From the NCBI RefSeq assembly GCF_900496995.4, contig NC_044018.1, positions 8,084,501-8,148,500 of the forward strand: a DNA stretch of 64,000 nucleotides. The letters run 5' to 3'. Source of the stretch: Aquila chrysaetos chrysaetos (lineage: Eukaryota; Chordata; Aves; Accipitriformes; Accipitridae). A program made the translations under genes and the position numbers. Below the pieces are notes generated by a model. The model did no database searches, was not told the DNA's origin, and saw only the letters and a program-made list of their open reading frames with translations. Positions 25,201-36,000 of this stretch are shown piece after piece (position 1 is the stretch's first letter; each line of letters begins with the position of its first letter).

Positions 25201-28200
25201 ATTTAAGGCTTTTCATCAATAAAAACAAAACAAAGACCATAAAACCAGAAATGCTCAACCACTTGTGCATTGAGTTTGTTAGTCAAAGTACCATTTGATC
25301 AGTAGCTCTTACTGGGCACTCTGATTTATTCTTTATTTCATTCTGCACCTGCTGTGCCCCCTACCAACACCTGCTTTTATCTATTTCATCAGCAACTGTA
25401 CAACTACTGCAATTGAAAGCTATGTTAAACCTGTTGATGTTAAAACAGCCATTAGCGCTGCAGGAACTGAGACAGGCAGTGGCCTACACTCCTACAGGGA
25501 TACTGCAGTGCAGCAAAGCCAAGCAGCTATGTAAAAAATTTAGAGCATAAGCTGAGTGCTATCCAAAGCACATTAACTCAGGCTGATTAAGAACACAAAA
25601 CTCACTTACCCTTTTTTAATGGAGTCCAAGAACTGCTGGTTTGCAACATCAGCGTAGCTCCTAAGTTCACCATCATTTACTGTAAACCCATTTTTCCAAA
25701 GTTTAATGATTACATCAACCTATAAAATAAGAACAATTCCCATTATAATACTGATGTAAAACCAGCTTGGTATACGCACAGTACCCTATTATTCTAAATC
25801 ATCCACTGCATGGACTAAGAATACTGAGAGAAGGCTCACTGTACTCTGTTTCGGCCCTGTGCCAACAGGCAGAGCAACTGCAAGGGGTAAGTGACACTTC
25901 TAAGTATCTTGTGTCAATCAGGGTTAGAAATAAACCTTCCCCCAATCATTTTGCTTTCCTAGGTCAAGAACATTCCAATTCAGCAGGAAGAAAAAAAAAA
26001 AAAAAAAAAAAGAGCTGGAAGATCCCAGCCAGCTGCAACTCTTCGAGAGCTAATTTGAGAGCACACATGCCTGGGGTTGGAACACCAACTACCAGAATAG
26101 CCCAGCTGGGGATTTATTAGGGTAAAGCCTTGTTCTGATCTTTCAAGAGGATTTTCTGAAAGTAAGGCATTGACATAATGCATGCAGAAGCCTTTCACTC
26201 AGGAAATGCAGCAAGTATAGGAAAATTTACTTTCAGTCATGCATTTATGTTACCCTGGAATTCCTGGGTATAATCAAAACCTTGGTGTAGGGGAATGAAA
26301 AAATAAATTCTCAGTAATTCATTAATTTGCCAGAGAACATCCACTTCTTCAACTTGTAGCCTTCACACTGTTCACTGAAGTCTCTCCAACTTTAACATAG
26401 ATATATTTGGGATTGCATTTTCCTGTTTATGCATCATGCCATTTAAGGAAGCATTTGATCATCAAGGTCTGATCCCTGAAATAACACTGTCTTGACAGAT
26501 ACCTGGCCACATGTGAGGTCTATGAAGCATGTACAAATGCAGAATCCACCTCAGCTGGAAGTTAGTTTGAACTAGGCTTGATAGTACTTGACAATCTTTT
26601 TTTTTTTTTTTTTTTCTCCTCCTTTTTTGCAGTTTGACTTGTTAGAAGATGATTGCTACATAAATACACAGCATGTGCAAACTGCTGAATAAAATTCCTT
26701 CTCTTTTGGTTGGGTAATCTATCAAAAAGGTATATTGCACTCAGCAAGATTAGATACCTTTAAAAAGTATTGTCTCTCACGGCACCAATGCATATGGAAG
26801 GAGTTCTGATCATGGGAAGGTTCCTCTACAGTGAGCCAGTATGCAAATTTAACATGGACTAATTATTTCACACCAACTTCCCATTTAGAAATTGACACAA
26901 GTACTGCCATGGAACACTATTTCAGAACCACAGTTTAAGGTATTGCTCCCAACACTCCTTTTCTCCCAGGCTCAGTTGGGGGTCCATGAATGTAATTTCC
27001 AGCAATGCCCACTCCAAATTTCTCCTTGACATCCTTGTTCTACATGGCCTTTTCTCCAGCCCCTTACCAGTCTTTGGGGAGTAACAGAAAAATACAGAAA
27101 GGGCAGAATCATTGAGATACAAACCCATACTAAACGTCCCACTACTACCACAACTATACAAATGAGAGCAAATGAAAAAAAAATTGGGCTATACCTTTGC
27201 ATAAAAAGGCTGCAACTCTTTAAACAACTTCTTATGTTATAGTAGTTGTCATTCCTTGCACCTCATGATCAACTCACTCTCCTTACTAATAAAGCAGAAG
27301 CGCATTAGCCAATGCCAGCATAAGTCCTAGAACACTAAACCCACTATAAAATAGCAAGAGCCAGAAGCATAGGCCTTGTTGACTGAGATGGGAGACTGTT
27401 CCTACTGCTGTCTGAATTCTGTGTGCATTTATTTACAGATGTACTGGATAAGACTGGTGGACTTCTCACATTTGTTTTCCAGAGTACTCCTGGAGTGCTA
27501 TTATGTTAAACATGAGTATTTTTTCTTCACCGCCTACCTGGTTCTTGACTGTAGTCGGGGGCATACATATAGCACCAACCTTCTGAGCTTCTTCAAAAAG
27601 GTTATCTACAAAGTAGTCACAGCTTTGTTCTGTACCATTCAAAACCTGATCATCGGTTCCCGATGTACACATCCTGCAGAACAAAGACATAAGTAAAAAC
27701 GATGCCTTGGAAAACACATTAGAAGACAAGTAGTTACCCTAGAAGTTCAGTACCAAGAGGTGTAAAAGGCATGCTCCCCTGCACCCAGCTTACTTGGTTG
27801 TTAGAAAACATCAGGTCAAGTTTGCATTGTGCCTTTTCTAGAAAATTCTTGCGAATCTCTAGCTGCTACTATTTGCACTTCAGAAGCACAAGTTAAAGAA
27901 TGACAATAGAAAAGGTGAATTCATCTCTGCAGAAGCTTCTAAACTTGGTATCAGAGCAAGGAATGCAAGTTAGACAATTCATACTTCTAATTCAGACCAT
28001 CAAACATTCAACTGCACACCAATGAAAGGCCTCCTTTAAAGATTTCCATGATATAGGCGTGGGTGACTTCCTTTGCCATAAGTTTTAAAAACCACATACA
28101 AGAAATTTGCCCTAGGATTTACTCCCCCACCCCCACTTGAACCTCCCCATTCCTAGCACCATCACAGAACCACCACTACTATCTTTGAAAGTACTTTAGA

Positions 28201-29174
28201 GAAACTCAAGAACAAGTGACTCAACACCACTTGAGCACACTGAAAAAATACAATAAAAGACTTCAATACTGTGGACACTGCCAGACTATTAAAAAAGATG
28301 CATCAACCACATCTTTTTATAGAACACTGTATACATGACAGCTGTTTCTGTTAGATTTTCACCAATCAAAATGCAGGAATATGCAACCTGAATGAATGAT
28401 TATCTTTCAGTTTAGGTTCTTTGCATAGTAAGAGGATTATGCAGCTTTTGGTAAACATTGCAGGAGTTATTCATATTGGAGATTCAGAAAAGTCTATTTT
28501 AAGCAATTCAGAAAAAAAAAAAAATCGCAGCTCTTGAAAAATATCCAGTTTTACATAAAACTCTGCATTGATTTCAGGAGCAGCAATGCTTACTTGAATG
28601 GTAATTAGATACATTTGCATAAAAGGGAATTGTTTGCAATGCATCTATGCAACACTAAGAATCCCTACAGATTAACATCTTTAAACAAAAGAAAAACTCC
28701 ACAACATTAAAGAAGAAATTTCAAAAGTATGCTGTCCCCATTTTCATTTTCCAATAGAAGAAAAGAAATTTGAAGTATTAATCTAGGTATTCACTATGCT
28801 TTACCTTGGAAACATAACTGGAAAACCAAACACTTTCATATCAAATGTAGAGGTGTACAGTGAGTTAGCCATTTGTAAGGCTGCCTTTTGATTTTAAATA
28901 AAAATATTTACACAGCTTCTGGCATCTAGGAAACATTCCAGGTATGTGAAAAATCTTTTTACAAAACAGTATTTTTTTTTTTTTTTTAAACTTCAGTATA
29001 CATGGAGCAGGTGGATACAGAAAAAAAATTAAAATGTTAAAATTTAACATAAAGTTTGGAAAGTCATGACAGGACACACAAACAGCAATAGGAAAGGAAG
29101 AGGAAAAAGGGGGAGGGGGGAACTGGCACCTACCATTCTTTTTTTACAGTTTTGATATTGTCCATGTCTTTCAT
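15531..29174 (-). CDS. UBXN2A: UBXN2A, complete coding sequence in six exons (p97/VCP adaptor)
   Basis: Six coding exons of 41, 136, 110, 141, 165 and 289 bp sum to 882 bp, all with GT/AG sites and matching phases: 293 residues. Residues about 60-125 form a SEP domain (VDVIIKLWKNGFTVNDGELR, then SIKKGELPFEL). A linker with PMFHPFSGHGYRLGSATP follows (the p47-family SHP-like motif). Residues about 168-250 form a UBX domain (EPITNIQIWLADGERIIQKF to LQNAVVVQRL). The family binds the p97/VCP ATPase; UBXN2A is described in ER-associated degradation and receptor trafficking. The UBX loop has LPV where many UBX proteins have FPR, as in human UBXN2A. After VVVQRL the protein runs about 40 residues, against about ten in the human protein as I recall. 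It lies head to head with ATAD2B, as in mammals. Confidence 0.96.
15820..18683 (-). other. UBXN2A: UBXN2A intron between coding exons 5 and 6
   Basis: About 2.9 kb. The only feature is the AAT microsatellite at 16206-16246. Short ORFs at 15.8-16.1 kb have no family similarity. Confidence 0.8.
16206..16246. repeat. (AAT)n microsatellite
   Basis: About 13-14 uninterrupted ATA/AAT units (41 bases), followed by an A-rich stretch. The uninterrupted run makes length polymorphism likely. Confidence 0.97.
18684..18848 (-). CDS. UBXN2A: UBXN2A coding exon 5 (start of UBX domain)
   Basis: 165 bp, acceptor CTTTTCAG/TGCTAC, donor AG/GTAAGA. Encodes ATPRIISKVRDDHQGPNDKR, then EPITNIQIWLADGERIIQKF and NVSHR, the first strands of the UBX fold. 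Enters and leaves after two codon bases. Confidence 0.96.
18849..23841 (-). other. UBXN2A: UBXN2A intron between coding exons 4 and 5
   Basis: About 5 kb. It holds an 18-base A run at about 19515-19532 and an old CR1 copy at 23368-23780 close to exon 4. Otherwise A/T-rich sequence without recognised elements. Confidence 0.8.
23368..23780 (+). mobile_element. CR1 LINE fragment (older copy)
   Basis: Diverged but collinear with the CR1 3' region on the plus strand: AGGGCCACCAAGATGGCC, GAGGAGAGGCTGGAGG, TTGTTCAGCCTG, ACACCTAACAGCAGCCTGCC, ACTGGATATAAGGAAAAATT and, near the end, GGTCACTTCCAACCTGAATT then CTAAGATCC. It lies antisense to UBXN2A, with several internal deletions. The ORF inside it (23368-23649, minus) is not a gene. 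Confidence 0.9.
23842..23982 (-). CDS. UBXN2A: UBXN2A coding exon 4 (end of SEP domain and linker)
   Basis: 141 bp, acceptor TTTTTAAG/GGAACT behind an A/T-rich tract, donor AG/GTGAGT. Encodes ELPFELRKLFDKEEVDVKVE, then DKKDKVYLSSKKPMFHPFSG and HGYRLGS. FxPFSGxGxxLG is the short p97-binding motif seen in p47-family adaptors. Confidence 0.96.
23983..25609 (-). other. UBXN2A: UBXN2A intron between coding exons 3 and 4
   Basis: About 1.6 kb of A/T-rich intron. An A-rich tract (AAAAAAAAAACCAAACC type) lies immediately beside the exon 4 acceptor, where it serves as the T-rich polypyrimidine tract on the gene strand. No repeat family recognised. Confidence 0.8.
25610..25719 (-). CDS. UBXN2A: UBXN2A coding exon 3 (SEP domain, first part)
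   Basis: 110 bp, acceptor TTTTATAG/GTTGAT, donor GG/GTAAGT. Encodes VDVIIKLWKNGFTVNDGELR then SYADVANQQFLDSIKKG. IxLWxNGFxVxDGxLR is the SEP signature. Here it reads GELR, where human has DDFR as I recall, closer to other SEP proteins. Confidence 0.96.
25720..27537 (-). other. UBXN2A: UBXN2A intron between coding exons 2 and 3
   Basis: About 1.8 kb. Contains a long A run at about 25988-26010 and a T run at about 26597-26615. No recognised transposon body flanks either run. Confidence 0.8.
27538..27673 (-). CDS. UBXN2A: UBXN2A coding exon 2
   Basis: 136 bp, acceptor TTCTGCAG/GATGTG, donor CAG/GTAGGC. It completes W14 and encodes MCTSGTDDQVLNGTEQSCDY, then FVDNLFEEAQKV, the conserved N-terminal segment, ending at VKNQ. 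Leaves in phase 0. Confidence 0.95.
27674..29133 (-). other. UBXN2A: UBXN2A intron between coding exons 1 and 2
   Basis: About 1.5 kb, A/T-rich, with a T run near 28973-28987. Nothing else recognised. Confidence 0.8.
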
Positions 29175-29187
29175 TCTGGTGCTTCGC
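29134..29187 (-). CDS. UBXN2A: UBXN2A exon with start codon (coding 29134-29174)
   Basis: Acceptor CATAATTAG/GCGAAG, 13 bases of leader, then ATG at 29174-29172 in the good context AGA-ATG-A. It encodes MKDMDNIKTVKKE plus two bases of W, and ends at TG/GTAGGT. This matches the conserved MKDxDN start of UBXN2A. Confidence 0.9.
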
Positions 29188-32100
29188 CTAATTATGAAAA
29201 GAAGATGGTTTAAAAACAAAACAAAACAACCCAATCAGACAAAATGCCCAGCACACTTTACCTCCTTTGTAGCTGAAACACTCTTTATAGTTCTTGTGTT
29301 GATAGTACATTTAACCAGAAACCTCAACCTCCTCCCCCACCAAGTCTCCAGATGGTTCTTTGTTTTCCTGCAGTTTCTAATTTAATGACACATGAACCAT
29401 GCATCGGTTTCAGACATTCAAAAGGAAGATTACTTTTTCATAAATATACAAAATAAATTCCACAATAATCATGCGAATTGAAAATACATGCCATACGTAT
29501 GCTAAGCAAGGAAAAAATATCCCATTTCTTTTCCGAGTGACATGATTTAAACTCCCCTGATTTTTCACAACACTATGAGACAGTTGCAGAAAAACTGCAC
29601 TGCCACTGCAGGCATTCTAATGACCTTCACCTTAATAGTGTGCATTATCAAAAGGTGCAAGATTTGTCAGGTTCCTCTTCCTACTATACCTGAACATATT
29701 GGTGCAGCATCCCAGAAACTGTGAATTATCATTTCTGTCTACCCTTTAGCTGGAAAGAAAATCCTGGATTTGCAAGTACTAAATATACTACAGGATTAGT
29801 CTGGCGAGTCGAAAGAAATGAAGAATGCCATACTGATCTCATTATACTCACTTGTGAGCTCCCTGAAAAAAGTTACAGAAAGTCACAAAAAGCCAAAGAC
29901 TTCCAAAAACATCTTTTAAAAAAACAAAAACACCACTCTAAAAATTAGACAAGCCCCCAGGAGAACAGAAATTTTAAGTTGCAACTGTGTTTAAAGAGTT
30001 ATTGCTGAAGACCGCTGGGTACAGGTTACACAGATGATGTTCTGCTCCTGGCAGGCTTGGGACTAAGTCATGATTATTGTGCATAGCTTTTAGAGGGTGT
30101 CAAACTAAGCAGTGACAGCCATCATACTGCTGAAAAAGTAGTATGCACAGCAAGACTAAAATAAATTTTAAGATGGTCTTGACATCTAATTTAACAAGAT
30201 GGAGGGTTACGGGGAAACAACATTCACTGCAGCACTAGCAAACCCCCCCCCCCCATTCAGTTATTCAGTACTAACTCATGTTCCTCAGGAGGCTGATATT
30301 GGTATTCTTTCATATTGAAAGTTAAATCCTTCTGAGACACATTCTGTAGAAATGTATGCAGGCCTTCAGAAAAAACCCATAACGACCAAAAAGCTTCAGC
30401 CAATATGTCCATAACAGGTTTTAAAGTTTAGGCAGCCTTCAATTTAACCGATGCTGTTATGCACTACATCAAAACATTACGCTTAGCACACCTTCGACGT
30501 GTCACACAAGATGCGGTACAGTATATATTTTTTTTTTCCCCACAAATGTTCTGCCAGAGCATTATATATATAAGGCAAGCCTGTGCTGGTACATTATGAC
30601 CTTATAAGCGTATCTGATCACTGTACTTGGAAAAAAATGAACTTCCAGTATCAGGTAAGCATAGCGAATTTGAGTGTGCTTAAAAAAAATACAATTTTTC
30701 TAACTTCTCCCAAATTGTTTTAACACACTTTAGCACAAAGTAATTTTTTGTGTTTTGTGTTAGTGTGCTTATCTTCTATTCTTTCACTATTCAAAAGACT
30801 ACTCCCCAAAGCAACAACAGCCACCTCCAGCCATCTGCTTTTGTTGATTCTCTGTGACTTGTCATCAGAGCTGTTAAAAAAGAGACAGATGCAATGAAGC
30901 AGCTCTTCAAATTAATTCTTTTGCTACATTAGGCTGGCCTCAAATGTGCATGAATAGTATTCAAAACTGGTCAGCCGTGAAAGTCGCTGTTCCTTCTGAA
31001 GTACAACAGCAATTCCACTTAGAAGAAATGTTTGTGTTAATGTATCAAGGTAAAGAAATCAGCCTATACAGCGTATTGATGTTTGTTATGACCAAAAAGC
31101 CATTAGGAGATAGCTATCAGACTGCACTGCGAGCACTTCAGCTCAGCAAGCCAACCCAACCAGCACAACCAACCTCTCCTGCCAACTTCTGGCAGACATC
31201 CCTAGACGTCACTTAAAACATTAAGAGTTTTGGTAGATATTTTCTGTGTCTGTGATAAAACGTGTCACAGAACTGCACTTCCACCTCCGGAAATTTAAAC
31301 TGCAACCACAGGAAGAAGCTGAAGCTGCCAGCAGCCCACCACAGCTACATCTGATAACTGCGGTAGGATACTCCAGGTCTTTCCCGGCACAGACCTCCTG
31401 CCCCAGGGGCTCTCCACCGGCCCCGAGGCTCCATCCCTGCGACCGGCTCCACGGGGGACGGGCCACTGACCCCGCGGTGGCCCTTCACAGCCAGTGCTCT
31501 GAAACGAGCAGCTCTCACCTACGCAGCCGTAGACGTATTAGTTTCGGCAGGTATTTCTGTGCTCAATATCGTGGAGCCCACACATGCAGTTATTTTAATG
31601 CAAGGAAAACAAAACAGAAACTACCTTTGATGCTTTCCCTGCTCCGAAGAGCAGAAATATTCAAGCAAGCACACACAGCCCCCTCCCCCCATGAAAGCCT
31701 GTCTTACTAACTTTGGCAGAAAGCAAACTTCTCGAGTTGAAAACTGTTTACAGCAGAGCACAGTCTATCACTCCACCACGCAGAAATTATGACTGAAAAC
31801 TACTCTGTACCGTGCGACAAAGAAACAAGCAGCTACAGAGACACGGCAATTGCAAACTAGAAGCGAGATGAGCGTCAAACCTAATGGCCTGAACGTGACT
31901 GATATGCTCAGGTAAAAACCACAGCATAAACGTTTCCTCTCCAGCTGGCTAGAAGGGCTGTGCATTTTGGAAAGAAACCTGACCCCCCCCCCCGCCTCCG
32001 CGGGCTGCCAGCACCTGAACTTATCCGCACTCCCCACACACAGGCTGGGCTCTGCCCGCGGAGCGCAGCGGCACACGAAGCAGACGCTCCGCGCCTCCTG

Positions 32101-32536
32101 CCAAAACCGTTGCCCAAAATACGCCCTGCCTGAGCGGCAGCCCACGCCAGCAGCCCGACGCGGCGGGCAGCCTGTGAGATAATTTTAGAAACGATCAGAC
32201 AATAAGGCGGTAGCAGCGCGGAGGAGTAACGCCTCAGACTGCCCCAGAAAGGGGCCGGGCCGGGCCGGGCCGCGTAACGACCTCCCCGCGCCGAGGGACG
32301 CCTCGCGCTGACGCCCCGCTCCACGCGGGACGGGACCCAGGGCCGCCGGCGCGGCGGAGCGGAGCGGGGCGAAGCGGCCCGGGCGGAGGTGGCGGGAAGG
32401 CTCGGCCCGCCCTCCCCCTCATAGTCGGCCCCAGGGACGACCGCGGAGCAAAGTTCAAGCCCCCGGTCGGAGCTGAGGGAGTGCCGGCTCGGCGGAACGC
32501 GCTCCCCCGGCCCGGCCTCTCCCCACAGCAACTCAC
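29188..32536 (-). other. UBXN2A: UBXN2A 5' UTR intron (inferred)
   Basis: About 3.3 kb between the acceptor in front of the ATG exon and the GTGAGT donor in the CpG island. GC rises from about 31.3 kb. A 13-base C run lies at about 30242-30254. ORFs on the plus strand at 30944-31216 and 31246-31710 show no family similarity. Confidence 0.6.
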
Positions 32537-33060
32537 CCGGCCGCCGCCGCCGCGGCACCGGCCTCCCCGCCGCGCCAACTCGTCAGTGTCCCGCGCCCCA
32601 CCGCGCACGCGCAGCCGACTACGGCCGGGGCACCCGCTGCCCCCGCCCGGACCGGGCGAGGCGGGGCGGGGCGGGGCGGGGCGGCAGAGCTCCGCCCCCC
32701 CGCCACCGAGGGGCGGGGCTTCGGCCGCCATGTCGGGGGAGGGGGCGCAGCTGCGCTTCCCAGCGAGCCGGGCTGCGCTCCGGCGTGTGCGGGGCGGAAC
32801 GGAGCTGTCCCCAGGGGCTGCCGCCGCCCTGCCCTCCCGGGGAGCGGCAAGGGGCTTCCCGCCCGAACGAGCCGGGCCCCCCCCTCGCACCGGTGCGGCT
32901 CGTCCTCTGAGGGTAGCGGGGGGGGGACGACACGATGTCCGGGTGGGACTGGCGGGGCCTGGTGTTGGGGGGCTGCTGCCGGCCTCTGAGGGGCGGACAA
33001 ACCTCTGTCTGCCAGGCCAGCGCCTTTTACTGCACAGGCGGGTTTCTCCTCCTGACTGAA
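32000..33060. promoter_or_regulatory. UBXN2A: CpG island and probable UBXN2A promoter
   Basis: Very high GC and CpG, densest at 32160-32960. Contains consecutive GGGGCGGGGC Sp1-type boxes at 32660-32684 and a YY1-type motif at 32724-32731 (minus strand). No TATA box. Long ORFs on both strands in this island are composition artefacts. Confidence 0.8.
32537..32740 (-). other. UBXN2A: Candidate untranslated first exon of UBXN2A
   Basis: A consensus donor, CGG/GTGAGT, falls at 32537/32536 inside the CpG island, and the next exon starts at 29187. The start of transcription is guessed from a YY1-type ATGGCGGC at 32731-32724 on the minus strand; such sites usually lie just after the start in housekeeping genes. 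Four GC boxes lie at 32660-32684. An ATG at 32731-32729 opens a frame that runs unbroken to the donor (65 codons). Confidence 0.5.
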
Positions 33061-36000
33061 GAACAAAAGATGCAGTTTATATGTCTGTAGGCGCACGGGC
33101 AGAGGACAAAAAGCGGCATTCAGCGAGCGTCCACAATAGCGGAGAATGGGCCCAGTGTCTTGGCCAGACGGCTGCGCCCGCACCTCCGCCCCGGCCCCGG
33201 CCCGTGGAGCTGCCCCCGGCCCTTTGTCTGTCCAGCCCCGCGTAGACGGCAGGAACAGCCGCACACTGAACCCTTTGGAGATGAGGAATGCCTCATTATG
33301 CTGGAAGGGCTAATTAAGGGCGAGTGTTGACATATTTGAAAAGGAGCTCTGCCGAGGCCTCGCACTGAGGACAAAAGAGCGGCGTGGTGGTTGGAAAGCA
33401 GAGCCCCCGAGTTCCCGAGGGTACGTTAGAGGGGAGAAAAGGGGACGGGATCCTCGGGGAGGCAAGAAGCGTTTAGCAGAGTGTCCCTGCTCTGTGCGAG
33501 CTGTGACTTTGTGCTGTGTTGGGCCCTTGCAGAAGACGTGCTCTGCGGGACGGCGGAGCTTGGAGCTATCCAAAGCAAACATCCCAGCGGAGCAGCCAGC
33601 GCCTGGAAACACACGCAGAGCAGAGCGAAAGCAGCAATTCCCTGAGATTCACAGCTTGCACCTGCATGCTTTTTAATAAGGGTTCCCCCCCCCCCCCAAT
33701 AATTAGCGATGCACTGTAAAACATTTAGAATTAACCTAAATTGAACAGCCACAACTAGGTAATTCATGTTAATTAATGGGAAATCCACTGCAAATTTACA
33801 AGTGCGATCAAAGATAATTCTAAAAGCAAAGGTAATCCTTCATTGAATGTCATCTTCATGTGGGACCTGTTTCTGCAATCCCTTAATTGTAACCATTAAA
33901 ATCACATTCTTCAAAAACATTGAAATAAGATGCTTAGTCTCAGAGTCAGTCAAGGTGAGTAAAAGAAGTAAAATCCGACCCCTGACAGTTATAAATTCTT
34001 CCTCTTTGTAATGTACATCACAATGCACTAAACCTTCTGAAGGCAGTTTGGATTAATCGTTAAGTTTTAACTGGATGAGATCTAATTACAGCTCCTGCCT
34101 ATGACTCTTCAGGGAAAATAGTGAAGAAGTTTGGCTTTTGTTTTGGTGTAAAATACAGGGAGTCTTACCTTTCAAAATACGGGTTTCTGAAATTCCGTTC
34201 TCCCTGGTTTTGGATAATGTTTTAAATAACTTGGAAATTTTTTGATAGAAGGCACTTGTTTGTTACCAGTGTTACTTACTGATTCTATTAAATGAGGTTT
34301 TACGTATTTACAACTTAAATCAAGGATATCATACCACTGTTGAAAAGTTCAAGGAATTTACAAAGCTCTAGGTAAAACTTCAGAAGGTTGTTTTGCAGTG
34401 CTGGACTGTTTTATATTTTCTTTCAATATTTTAAGTACATTGGCTCCATTTCATTAAACACAGAAGTTCAGTAATATGCTTAACCCTTGCTTGGGGGCCC
34501 TTTCTGCAAAAAATTTATAGATCCAAAGGTAAGCATAGAAGGAGGCAAGATTGGACTCACCTGGTGTAATGATGCAGGCTTCCCAACTGCAATCACGTAT
34601 TGATTTAGAAGATTAGGTCTCTTACTGGTAATCAGAGTACAGCTGGAGACATGCTGACCTACTACAATAGGAATCGGTGTCCTAGTGAATTTAGTGGTTT
34701 CTTAAAAGCTCTTCTAAGTACAGCTGTTCTCCCTCTGGACTGAAACTATTGACAAAGCATAGGAGCAAGAAAAATCTTAAGGCAGATACTACTGTGTCTT
34801 CAACTCCAGTATAAGGTAAAAAAATCAGTTTTTCTTAAAAACTGGAAATTTTCAAGTGAGAGTGTCGTTACAATCAAGACATCACTAAAATCCTTTTAGA
34901 CTCTGTACATTTCATACAGCTTATTCTCTGGCAAGAAATAGTACACGAGATGAACAGAGGAAAATGGTCCTTTTCTTACTGTGTGGTGAATAGAAGCCAA
35001 CAGCCCAGACTGAGTTCGCTGAAAAAACTCTAACAGGGTATTCATGAGATGAATACAACCATCTCATGCCCCCTTTGTCAGGAGAGATCAGATGCACTGG
35101 TGTGGAAGATAGTAACAACCCCTGAACTTGTTTTATAATGTAGGAGTGAATCTCAGTGTTGACAAAGTAAAGCAGTGTTCTAGCTGTCACCACCCATCCT
35201 GTCAAAGTCACAGAAGAACCAGTGCACATAGTGTATCTAAAAACAAGCAGAAAATTAATTTTGAAGGGATATTTTTAAACCATATATTTAACAAGGTTAA
35301 CCCGTGCCAGAGGAAACTATCAGCTACCTATAATTGAACATCAGCACATCAGCTATATGGATTGACCCAAACATGAGATAGCAGTTGTTGCCTGAAGCCT
35401 TTTGCAAGTATATGCATACAGAGCTGGAACAGAATGGGAGGAAAATGGGACTGTAAAATAAATAGAACAGAATCTGGTTATTCTACACTTGCCGGTTCCG
35501 TTGACGAAGATGGCATGCTCCTCTGCACAGCATCCTTTTCTCTTGTGCTTCTTGCAGGAATGTTAAACCTTGTAGGCTGCCACACAGGGAGAAATAGCTT
35601 AAGGAACCAATGTTTCTGGAAAGTTAGCTGTGCAATGGAAAAGAGAGTCATTGTTTTATGGGAGATGTTGGGTGAGTCAGCATTCACGAAGAGGGTGTTA
35701 CCCCCATGCAATGAATGGAGTATCCACACATGCTGCTGGACTCTTGGACTGTAAATCCACAAGAAAAGTGAATATAGCTTCAATTTTAAAAGTAGCATGG
35801 AATGCATAAAGCCATGCAAATTCAAGACAGCCTGAGCAACTGTTTGTACCAGATAACACACATTTGGAAATAACATATGATGTGAATTCTCACTGACACT
35901 CAAGTGAAATTACAATGATGATATGGTAGTGTAGTTTATGAGATCGTTCTTGGATCTGTAACAAGAAAACATACTTCTAAGATTGTGTGTGAGGACTAGG

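Noticed and set aside
27376-27696. 106-codon plus-strand ORF
   Set aside because: Shadow on the opposite strand of UBXN2A coding exon 2.
32234-33264. ORFs of 192-243 codons in the UBXN2A island on both strands
   Set aside because: Composition artefacts with no family similarity. Only the part from the ATG at 32731 to the donor is kept, as a possible uORF.
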